A DNA stretch of 5,904 bases from an uncultured Mycoplasmatota bacterium (GCA_946613765.1 CAMOFW010000046.1:1-5904), one strand, 5' to 3'. Shown: positions 1 through 4,940, counted from the stretch's first letter. The notes: a model not told the origin generated them from the letters alone. Numbers and translations: made by a program.

Positions 1-36
1 AAAGAATATATTTAATATTTAATAAACTATTTAACT

Positions 37-228
37 ATGACTAATAATGTAGATTATATATTATTAGATATGAATCAAATACACGATGAAAAATTAAATA
101 TATCTGGTGCTCTAGATCATAATAATATTTATACTATTAATAAAACATACAATGATACCTTACATCTAATATCAGAATGTAAAAGAAAAATATTAACTAT
201 TAATGAAAAAGAAAAAAGTGTGAATTAA
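37..228 (+). CDS. Hypothetical small protein, 63 residues, convergent with rny
   Basis: I do not recognise this protein. It is polar and mildly charged, with no signal peptide, membrane segment or known motif; the middle (YTINKTYNDTLHLISECKRK) could be a short helix. ATG at 37 is the first usable start after an in-frame stop at 13-15, but no Shine-Dalgarno precedes it. Another frame is open from the window edge (base 3) to a TAA at 42-44 and overlaps this ATG by a few bases. The ORF could therefore be the translationally coupled last gene of an operon that begins outside the window, or a remnant of one. Its stop (226-228) lies in the centre of a bidirectional terminator, which supports a transcribed plus-strand unit ending here. 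It may also be a chance ORF. Confidence 0.4.
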   Translation: MTNNVDYILLDMNQIHDEKLNISGALDHNNIYTINKTYNDTLHLISECKRKILTINEKEKSVN

Positions 229-240
229 TTCACACTTTTT
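213..240. terminator. Bidirectional intrinsic terminator between the 63-residue ORF and rny
   Basis: A perfect 28-base palindrome is centred between 226 and 227, with arms AAAAAGTGTGAATT and AATTCACACTTTTT. It has a T-rich tail on the plus strand (236-240, then ATTTTG) and a T-rich tail on the minus strand (complement of 206-217). It can end transcription of the plus-strand ORF and of rny. Both stop codons fall in or against the stem: the ORF stop at 226-228 and the rny stop at 239-241. Confidence 0.75.
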
Positions 241-1795
241 ATTTTGCTTCTTCTTGAGCTCTAGTTTCTCTAATAACTGTAATCTTAATAGTACCAGGAT
301 ATTGCATTTCTGCTTCAATCTTTTCTTTCATATCTCTAGCAATCTTATAAGATGTAGCATCATCAACCTTACCAGGTTCAACCATAACTCTAACTTCTCT
401 ACCTGCTTGCATTGCATATGTTTTTTCAACACCTTCAAAAGAATTACCAATTTCTTCTAATTGTTCTAATCTCTTGATATAGTTTTCTAAACTATCATTT
501 CTAGCACCAGGACGAGATGCACTCATTGTATCTGCTACTTGAACTAAAACAGCAATAATACTCTTTTGTTCTTCATCTCCATGATGTGATGCAATAGCAT
601 TAACAACAATATTATCTTCATGGAATTTCTTAGCAATATCTACACCAAGTTCAACATGAGATCCTTCAACTTCATAATCAATTGCTTTACCAATGTCATG
701 AAGTAAACCAGCACGTTTAGCTAATGTAACATTTTCACCTAATTCACTAGCCATAATACCACAAAGTTCCGCAACTTCTTTTGAATGTTGTAAAACATTT
801 TGACCATAACTAGTTCTAAAATTTAACTTACCAATTAAATGAACTAATTCTGGATCTACTTTAGTTAATCCAAGTTCATTAATTGCTTGATTACCTAATT
901 CAGTAATATGTGCATTAACATCATTACATACTTTATCATATAATTCTTCAATTCTTGCTGGATGGATTCTACCATCTCTAATTAAAGTTTCAATAGTTAC
1001 TTTTGCTATTTCTCTTCTTAATGGATCAAAAGATGATATAACAATAGCTTCAGGTGTATCATCAATAATTAAATCAACACCAGTAACTGCTTCAATAGTT
1101 CTAATATTTCTACCTTCTCTACCAATTAATCTACCTTTCATTTCATCATTAGGTAGTGCTATTGTAGATACAGTTTGTTCAGATGTAACATCATTAGCAT
1201 ATCTTTGCATTGAAGATACAATTAAATTCTTAGCTTTTTCATTAGCTTGTAATTTAGCTTTACCTTCTTCTTCTTGAATGTAAGTAGCTATTTCTTTAGA
1301 CATTTCATCTTCTACTCTTTTCATGATTAAATCATGAGCTTTTTCTTTAGAAAACTTAGCAATGTTTTCTAATTGTTTCATTTCTTCTTTTAGAAGTTCA
1401 TCCATTTTATTTTCTTTTTCTTGCAACTCTTTTTGTTTAACTAATAAATCATTATCTTTTTTATCTAAGTTGTCCACTCTAGTTTGTAACATTTCTTCTC
1501 TTTTATCAAGATTATGTTCCCTTTGTAGTAATTTATCTTCACTTTCTTTAAGTTCTTGTTTCTTTTCTTTAATTTCTTTATCAGTTTCTTGTTTTAATCT
1601 ATAAGATTCTTCCTTTAATTCTAATAAAGCATCTCTTTTTTTCTTTTCAGCTTCCCTTGAAGCATTCTCTATTAATTTATTAGCCTTACTCTCTGTTGTT
1701 TTATTTCTTATATAATTAATTATAAGTGCAATAACAACACCAAGTAGTGTCCCAAGAAGAAGAGTTAAAATGGGCATTACATTAAATCTTTCCAT
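239..1795 (-). CDS. rny: Ribonuclease Y (membrane-anchored endoribonuclease)
   Basis: RNase Y starts mRNA decay in many Firmicutes by single-strand endonucleolytic cuts, working at the membrane. The 518 residues match the usual length of about 520. Domains in order: an N-terminal membrane segment (about 7-29); a long charged coiled coil rich in Lys/Glu (about 32-190); a KH domain with GXXG loop GREG at 225-228 inside GRLIGREGRNIR; an HD domain with His337, the His366-Asp367 pair in LLHDIGK, His404-His405 and Asp422; and a conserved C-terminal region (QAGREVRV, 463-470). All key residues are present. ATG at 1795 is chosen because AAGGAG (complement of 1801-1806) sits five bases upstream. It has its own promoter (1841-1869) and shares a terminator with the convergent ORF. 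The usual Bacillus neighbour ymdB is not downstream. Confidence 0.98.
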   Translation of the reverse strand: MERFNVMPILTLLLGTLLGVVIALIINYIRNKTTESKANKLIENASREAEKKKRDALLELKEESYRLKQETDKEIKEKKQELKESEDKLLQREHNLDKREEMLQTRVDNLDKKDNDLLVKQKELQEKENKMDELLKEEMKQLENIAKFSKEKAHDLIMKRVEDEMSKEIATYIQEEEGKAKLQANEKAKNLIVSSMQRYANDVTSEQTVSTIALPNDEMKGRLIGREGRNIRTIEAVTGVDLIIDDTPEAIVISSFDPLRREIAKVTIETLIRDGRIHPARIEELYDKVCNDVNAHITELGNQAINELGLTKVDPELVHLIGKLNFRTSYGQNVLQHSKEVAELCGIMASELGENVTLAKRAGLLHDIGKAIDYEVEGSHVELGVDIAKKFHEDNIVVNAIASHHGDEEQKSIIAVLVQVADTMSASRPGARNDSLENYIKRLEQLEEIGNSFEGVEKTYAMQAGREVRVMVEPGKVDDATSYKIARDMKEKIEAEMQYPGTIKITVIRETRAQEEAK

Positions 1796-1813
1796 ATATT
1801 CTCCTTCTTTATA

Positions 1814-1832
1814 ATAGATTAAAGTAATCTAT
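1814..1832 (-). promoter_or_regulatory. Hairpin at the predicted 5' end of rny mRNA
   Basis: ATAGATTA and TAATCTAT form an 8-bp perfect stem with a 3-base loop. The rny -10 box is at 1841-1846, so transcription should begin near 1834 and the mRNA would start almost directly with this stem, ending 7 bases before the Shine-Dalgarno. 5'-terminal stems are known to stabilise mRNAs. It could equally be a small operator. The stem is AT-rich and weak. Confidence 0.4.
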
Positions 1833-1840
1833 ATATATTT

Positions 1841-1869
1841 ATTATAATGACTATTTGTACATTTATCAA
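1841..1869 (-). promoter_or_regulatory. SigA-type promoter of rny
   Basis: On the minus strand, -35 TTGATA (complement of 1864-1869), a 17-base spacer and a perfect -10 TATAAT (complement of 1841-1846). The predicted start is near 1834, giving an rny leader of about 40 bases. It diverges from the plus-strand promoter at 1907-1935. Confidence 0.75.
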
Positions 1870-1906
1870 GGAAAAAAGGAAAATACTCATGTAAAGACAT
1901 TATTTG

Positions 1907-1935
1907 TTGAATATATATTAATTATATGATATAAA
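1907..1935 (+). promoter_or_regulatory. Promoter of the plus-strand small RNA
   Basis: -35 TTGAAT (1907-1912), a 17-base spacer, and -10 TATAAA (1930-1935) in the context TGATATAAA. The predicted start is about 1942, just before GGACGACATCC. The mirrored minus-strand copy also has a plausible promoter at the equivalent place, which supports the call. The surroundings are AT-rich, so chance matches are possible. Confidence 0.5.
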
Positions 1936-1941
1936 TTAATT

Positions 1942-2047
1942 AAGGACGACATCCAAACATTAATACTGTTCAGGTGTTGTGCCAGTTTTTGGTTTAGCAC
2001 TCACTGACCAAAACCCCCAATAGGTTAAATCAGTGAGTGCTTTTTTT
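1942..2047 (+). ncRNA. Putative structured small RNA (about 105 nt), family unknown
   Basis: No coding frame accounts for this stretch, which is more GC-rich than the DNA around it. It follows a promoter and ends in a strong terminator. From 5' to 3': a possible small hairpin (GGA/TCC, 1944-1954); the leader motif TCAGGTGTTGTGCC (1970-1983); a T-run; and the terminator hairpin with an A/C-rich loop (AAAACCCCC, 2010-2018). The leader can also pair with the left terminator arm: TCA, GTG and GTGC of 1970-1982 with GCAC, CAC and TGA of 1997-2007. That gives an alternative antiterminator-like fold. It ends at the stop codon of the convergent 26-codon ORF, so it could act as antisense RNA, decoy or attenuated leader. 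I saw no SRP, 6S, tmRNA, RNase P or known riboswitch signature. Confidence 0.5.
1996..2047 (+). terminator. Strong intrinsic terminator of the small RNA
   Basis: A perfect 12-bp stem AGCACTCACTGA / TCAGTGAGTGCT (1996-2007 with 2030-2041) is followed by seven T (2041-2047). The 22-base loop can form an inner AACC/GGTT pairing (2012-2015 with 2023-2026). On the minus strand the same hairpin is not followed by a T-run (AAACCAAAAA instead), so it looks like a plus-strand terminator only. There it forms a hairpin just past the stop of the 26-codon ORF. Confidence 0.85.
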
Positions 2048-2126
2048 ATTTATAAATTATAATTCCTAATAAGGTAAAAATAATAACAAATAATAAGATT
2101 ATTATAAAGTAAACTTTATTACTCAT
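2046..2126 (-). CDS. 26-residue hydrophobic membrane peptide, candidate type I toxin-like
   Basis: The peptide begins MSNKVYF and ends GIIIYK. Residues about 6-25 are an almost unbroken run of Ile/Leu/Phe/Val with one Thr and one Gly, flanked by lysines at positions 4 and 26, so it is a single membrane helix with almost nothing else. Support for translation: AAGGAGGG (complement of 2133-2140) lies 7 bases from the ATG and is the best canonical ribosome-binding site in the window; a promoter lies at the right distance; and the TAA directly precedes a large hairpin. Known type I toxins (Fst, BsrG, TxpA, Ibs families) are short single-helix peptides with strong SDs and a convergent or antisense RNA, and the layout here is similar. 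No sequence match to any family is claimed. It could instead be a small accessory membrane protein. Confidence 0.6.
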   Translation of the reverse strand: MSNKVYFIIILLFVIIFTLLGIIIYK

Positions 2127-2132
2127 AATTAT

Positions 2133-2156
2133 CCCTCCTTCCTTTTTAAAGAAAGG
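2133..2156 (-). promoter_or_regulatory. SD of the 26-residue peptide, partly buried in a hairpin
   Basis: In the minus-strand RNA, CCUUUCUU (2156-2149) can pair with AAGGAAGG (2144-2137) across a UAAA loop. That is 8 bp including one G-U pair. The pairing takes up the first half of the Shine-Dalgarno AAGGAGGG (2140-2133). Partial SD masking is a known way of limiting translation of type I toxin mRNAs. Here it is a sequence-based prediction, without energy calculation. Confidence 0.4.
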
Positions 2157-2171
2157 CACAAGCACACCTGA

Positions 2172-2221
2172 TTTGTATTACATTGGATGCGTCTTTTTCC
2201 TTATATCACAAGTAATACAAA
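2172..2221. repeat. 10-bp inverted repeat straddling the peptide promoter
   Basis: TTTGTATTAC (2172-2181) and GTAATACAAA (2212-2221) are perfect inverted copies 30 bases apart. One half lies in the -35/-10 spacer of the minus-strand promoter, the other about 12-21 bases into the transcript. The left arm has a weaker equivalent at matching places: TATTAAT (1916-1922) and ATTAATA (1959-1965). It could be a paired operator. If transcription starts further upstream, it would be the closing stem of an RNA structure. Confidence 0.4.
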
Positions 2222-2228
2222 GAAACAA
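2200..2228 (-). promoter_or_regulatory. Putative promoter of the 26-residue peptide
   Basis: On the minus strand, -35 TTGTTT (complement of 2223-2228), a 17-base spacer and -10 TATAAG (complement of 2200-2205) in the context TGATATAAGG. The predicted start is near 2193, so the RNA would begin with GACGCATCC and have a leader of about 67 bases. The boxes are imperfect. The main support is their match in position to the promoter in the mirrored arm. Confidence 0.4.
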
Positions 2229-2277
2229 ATTTCAAAAATATATTTATACTTAATCAATTATTTAATTATTGATAGAT

Positions 2278-2308
2278 AAAAAAAGATTTATTAATAATAA
2301 TAAATCTT
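2278..2308 (-). terminator. Possible second terminator after the PBP gene
   Basis: On the minus strand, an 11-bp stem (AAGATTTATTA type, 2283-2293 with 2298-2308) and a 4-base loop run into seven T (complement of 2278-2284). The stem has only one G-C pair, so it is weak. It would back up the terminator at 2353-2380 and insulate the peptide unit from read-through. The rest of 2231-2352 is AT-rich with no gene seen; ATCAAT/ATTGAT (2253-2258, 2268-2273) is a short inverted repeat upstream of the peptide promoter. Confidence 0.35.
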
Positions 2309-2352
2309 AATAAGTATTTTATCGAGTATGTTTTTATTCAAAAATAATAATA

Positions 2353-2380
2353 AAAAAAGTGTAATTTTTTACACTTTTTT
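2353..2380 (-). terminator. Intrinsic terminator of the PBP operon
   Basis: Arms AAAAAAGTGTAA (2353-2364) and TTACACTTTTTT (2369-2380) form 12 bp around a 4-base loop, three bases past the PBP stop. On the minus strand the stem ends in T-rich sequence (TTTTTTTATTATTATTTTT). The GTGTRA/TYACAC core resembles that of the terminator at 213-240. Confidence 0.65.
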
Positions 2381-2383
2381 ACA

Positions 2384-4285
2384 TTAACTAGTATATAATT
2401 TTGAATTAGTTTGAAATAATACTTTAGATAACTTAGCCGCTAGAATCTTTCTACCTATAGTACCATCATTAGTAGACATATAGTATTGATGAGATATCTT
2501 ATCATAACCATACCATAATGCTATAGAATATTCTCTTGAATATAAACATGCCCAAGAATCTAAAATAGCATCTGCAGATAAATTATATTGTTTTATTGCA
2601 GCACCACCAACAGTTGATGTGCCAGTCTTAACCGCAACTTCAGTGTTTAGATGATCAATCTTACCTATAGCACCTTGATTTAGTGCATATATTAAAATAT
2701 CATTAATATACTTAGCTGTTTGTAAAGAACATATTTGTGTTCTTTTTATTGTTCTATTATATTCAATACCTGTTTGTCTATAAATAATTTTTGTATATGA
2801 ATAAGGTTCAATATAATAACCACCCCTAGCATAAGCACCATATGCTGCAGACATAGTAAGTGGAGAAACACCTTCAAAAGCACCAATCGAAGCAGATTCA
2901 TATAAATTAGGTCCATAATCAATTCCAAAAGAATGAACATAATTAGCAATCTTAGTTTTATCTACTTGTTGAAAGGCTCTTAAAGCAGGAATATTTCTAG
3001 ATTGAGCTAATGCTTCCTTAATAGTCATATTACCTCTATATTGTCTATCAGCATCTGTTATAGGTGTTCCATCTGAATATGTATAAGGTGTATCAGCTAA
3101 CACTGTACTTGGAGTGGCACCATTATATTCAAATAAAGGACCATAATCCATAAATGGTTTTATAGTTGAACCAGGATGTCTTTTAATCATAGTTGCATAA
3201 TTATATTGTCTAACTCCCGTCTTATTTCTACCTGCACCAATAGCAAGTATAGAACCATTATCAACACTAGTAATTGCAATACCTGTTTGTATAACATTAT
3301 CTTTAAAGTTTTTAGAATTATTCATTATCTTATTAACAGTTACTTGAATATCAGGATTTAAAGTAGTATGAATAACCATAGGAACTACATATGGATTATT
3401 ACCAGTTTCTTCAATAACTTGATCTACTAAAGTATCAATAAAATCTTGATATGCATTATTATTCTCTTTATTCTTATCTAACATAGATTCAACAGTAATC
3501 TTTTTAGCATCTACTCTTTGCTCATCACTAATATATCCATGTCTATACATTAAGTCTAATACAGTATTCTTTCTCTGTTCACATGCTTCAATATCATTAT
3601 AAGGATCATATGTATAAGGTAAATTAAATAATCCAGCAAGCATTGCAGATTCACTTAATGTTAAATCACTAACACTCTTACCAAAATAAGTTAAAGAAGC
3701 TTGTTTAACACCATATGAATAAGCACCTAAATATTGCGCATTAACATAATATTCTAATATTTCCTCTTTAGTATATTCTTTTTCTATTTTAAATACTGAA
3801 ATATAAATATCAGTAAACTTTCTAATTATACCTTCAATACCCTTAGATTCAGTTGAAGTAAAGAAGTTCTTCGATAACTGCATTGTAATAGTTGAAGCAC
3901 CACCTGCTTTATCATTACCTGATAATTGTCCTAAAGAAGCTTTAACAAATCTAGGTAAATCAAAACCTTTATGTTCAAAGAATCTTGAATCTTCTGCAGA
4001 TATAATGGCATCAATTAATACTTGAGGTAATTCTTCATATTTAACTAATTCTCTATTTTGTTCACCAAGTCTTGCAAATTCAGTATTATCATTATATAAA
4101 AGTACAGTTGATTCTTTAGTATAAAGATTATCAGGATTAAATTCAGGAGCATTAGTAGCTATGTAGTCAAAAAATAACAAAGCACTAAAAAAAGTAATTA
4201 TAATAAGACTTAATATAATTTTTAAAAATATATGTTTTTTCTTTTTCTTAACTACTTTTAATCTAGGCAATTCTCTTGGACTCAT
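2384..4285 (-). CDS. Class A penicillin-binding protein (glycosyltransferase/transpeptidase)
   Basis: This is a bifunctional peptidoglycan synthase (PBP1A-like) that polymerises lipid II and cross-links stem peptides outside the membrane. Order: a basic cytoplasmic tail (KKKKKH, 13-18); a membrane segment (about 19-42); a GT51 domain with EDSRFFEH (98-105, catalytic Glu98), GGASTITMQLSKN (128-140), an RKxxE-like motif with Asp159 in place of the usual Glu (RKFTDI, 155-160) and NAQYLGAYSYGV (182-193); then a transpeptidase domain with SxxK STIK (373-376, nucleophile Ser373), SRN (429-431) and KTGTS (553-557). At 633 residues it is at the compact end of the family, with no long C-terminal extension. 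ATG at 4285 follows GGGGGG (complement of 4293-4298) by 7 bases. The 180-residue membrane protein ends 16 bases upstream, so the two are probably one operon. The exact paralogue name cannot be set from sequence alone. Confidence 0.95.
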   Translation of the reverse strand: MSPRELPRLKVVKKKKKHIFLKIILSLIIITFFSALLFFDYIATNAPEFNPDNLYTKESTVLLYNDNTEFARLGEQNRELVKYEELPQVLIDAIISAEDSRFFEHKGFDLPRFVKASLGQLSGNDKAGGASTITMQLSKNFFTSTESKGIEGIIRKFTDIYISVFKIEKEYTKEEILEYYVNAQYLGAYSYGVKQASLTYFGKSVSDLTLSESAMLAGLFNLPYTYDPYNDIEACEQRKNTVLDLMYRHGYISDEQRVDAKKITVESMLDKNKENNNAYQDFIDTLVDQVIEETGNNPYVVPMVIHTTLNPDIQVTVNKIMNNSKNFKDNVIQTGIAITSVDNGSILAIGAGRNKTGVRQYNYATMIKRHPGSTIKPFMDYGPLFEYNGATPSTVLADTPYTYSDGTPITDADRQYRGNMTIKEALAQSRNIPALRAFQQVDKTKIANYVHSFGIDYGPNLYESASIGAFEGVSPLTMSAAYGAYARGGYYIEPYSYTKIIYRQTGIEYNRTIKRTQICSLQTAKYINDILIYALNQGAIGKIDHLNTEVAVKTGTSTVGGAAIKQYNLSADAILDSWACLYSREYSIALWYGYDKISHQYYMSTNDGTIGRKILAAKLSKVLFQTNSKLYTS

Positions 4286-4301
4286 AACTACACCCCCCTA
4301 A

Positions 4302-4844
4302 CTATTTTCTAATTAATTTTCTAGTTGTTTTATAATAAACCTCTTCATCCTTTGTAACACTATCTTCTTTATCAATATCTAAATAAATACTATAATCTTT
4401 TAATTCATCATAAGTATGAGTATCTATATATCTAACTACTCCATTTAAATATTCAAATTCATCTTCATCTAAAATAACATAATGATTATTAACTATATAT
4501 ACATAAATACTTCTTCCATCACTAGTATAAAAATCATCATTAACATTAGCACATTTAATATCATTTTCAATTAAACATTCACTTAAATATTTACCAGTAG
4601 TTACTTCATTATCTTTATCTAATGTTGAATAATAACTTTCACCATCATAAATATAAGTTACATCATTACTAGTACATTCTTCTACTAGACTCTCAGCATA
4701 TTTTTTATAATATTCCCTAGTTAACTCTTTATCTAATTCATTTATTTTATGTATTTTATATCCCAATAAAGAGGATATTAATAAACTTCCACCTATAACT
4801 GATGATTGCAATATAAATTTAATATTATTTCCCTTTTTATTCAC
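4302..4844 (-). CDS. Single-pass membrane protein of unknown function, PBP operon partner
   Basis: I do not recognise this 180-residue protein. A short polar N-terminus is followed by one hydrophobic segment (about 9-29, a signal anchor; there is no lipobox cysteine). After it come a charged helical stretch (about 33-58) and an acidic, Tyr/Asp-rich domain with predicted beta strands (YIYDGESYY, 64-72; SIYVYIVNNHYVILDEDEFEYL, 112-133). The end is basic (TTRKLIRK). Cysteines are at 57, 90 and 98. The bulk would lie outside the membrane. The start is a GTG: an in-frame TAA lies directly before it, and AAAGGGG (complement of 4854-4860) is 9 bases upstream. The next gene, a PBP, begins 16 bases after the stop, so a role in wall synthesis or PBP regulation is a guess from context only. 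Confidence 0.8.
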   Translation of the reverse strand: MNKKGNNIKFILQSSVIGGSLLISSLLGYKIHKINELDKELTREYYKKYAESLVEECTSNDVTYIYDGESYYSTLDKDNEVTTGKYLSECLIENDIKCANVNDDFYTSDGRSIYVYIVNNHYVILDEDEFEYLNGVVRYIDTHTYDELKDYSIYLDIDKEDSVTKDEEVYYKTTRKLIRK

Positions 4845-4874
4845 TTAAAACATCCCCTTTTTTATTAGTGACTT

Positions 4875-4903
4875 ATTATAAAATAAAACTATTAAAAATT
4901 CAA
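4875..4903 (-). promoter_or_regulatory. SigA-type promoter of the 180-residue gene and PBP operon
   Basis: On the minus strand, -35 TTGAAT (complement of 4898-4903), a 17-base spacer and a perfect -10 TATAAT (complement of 4875-4880). The predicted start is near 4868, giving a short leader of about 24 bases. It lies just after the terminator of the cohesin-like gene, so the operon is transcribed separately. Confidence 0.7.
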
Positions 4904-4911
4904 GAATAAAA

Positions 4912-4940
4912 AAATAAAAAGCACATCATGCTTTTTATTT
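4912..4940 (-). terminator. Intrinsic terminator of the cohesin-like gene
   Basis: Arms AAATAAAAAGCA (4912-4923) and TGCTTTTTATTT (4929-4940) form 12 bp with a 5-base loop. On the minus strand a long T-rich run follows. The gene's stop (4935-4937) lies inside the stem. The next promoter's -35 starts about 9 bases further on. Confidence 0.75.

Larger units (their letters stand above)
1902..2230. repeat. Imperfect inverted duplication: two converging copies of one promoter-leader
   Basis: The plus strand from 1902 to 1983 and the minus strand from 2230 to 2155 carry the same elements in the same order. These are ATTTGTT (1902-1908; 2224-2230), TGATATAA over the -10 (1927-1934; 2201-2208), GACGACATCCAA against GACGCATCCAA (1945-1956; 2183-2193), TAATAC (1961-1966; 2176-2181), and TCAGGTGT-TGTGCC against TCAGGTGTGCTTGTGCC (1970-1983; 2155-2171). 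The copies differ by small indels. Between them lie a 12-bp hairpin (1996-2041) and a 26-codon ORF. The arms converge, so both RNAs would begin with nearly the same sequence rather than complementary ones. I infer duplication and divergence of one unit, or long terminal inverted repeats of a tiny mobile element. No clear target-site duplication was seen. Confidence 0.6.

Noticed and set aside
254..1604. Plus-strand open frames inside rny
   Set aside because: They are Ser/Phe/Leu/Cys-rich shadows of the Lys/Glu-rich rny coding strand, without ribosome-binding sites.
1996..2041. Bidirectional terminator shared by the small RNA and the peptide mRNA
   Set aside because: The stem is perfect, but on the minus strand it is followed by AAACCAAAAA rather than a T-run, so intrinsic termination is supported only for the plus strand. 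The 3' end of the peptide mRNA is unknown.
1942..2047. Known housekeeping RNA (SRP RNA, 6S, tmRNA, RNase P) or a known riboswitch class at the small RNA
   Set aside because: None of the conserved cores I know (SRP GGAAG/AGCAG loop, T-box AGGGTGGNACCGCG, SAM, TPP, purine or c-di-GMP signatures) is present, so it is left unnamed.
1902..2230. Insertion sequence or confirmed MITE
   Set aside because: There is no transposase and no clear target-site duplication beside the inverted arms, and the arms contain promoter-like boxes. The possibility stays open in the findings but is not called.
2746..3361. Small open frames inside the PBP gene on either strand
   Set aside because: Low-complexity hydrophobic or Ser/Asn/Ile-rich translations within a well-identified enzyme, with no start signals.
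4845..4853. ATG start for the 180-residue protein at 4853
   Set aside because: This ATG is followed by TTT and TAA in the same frame and directly abuts the SD, so the GTG at 4844 is the start.
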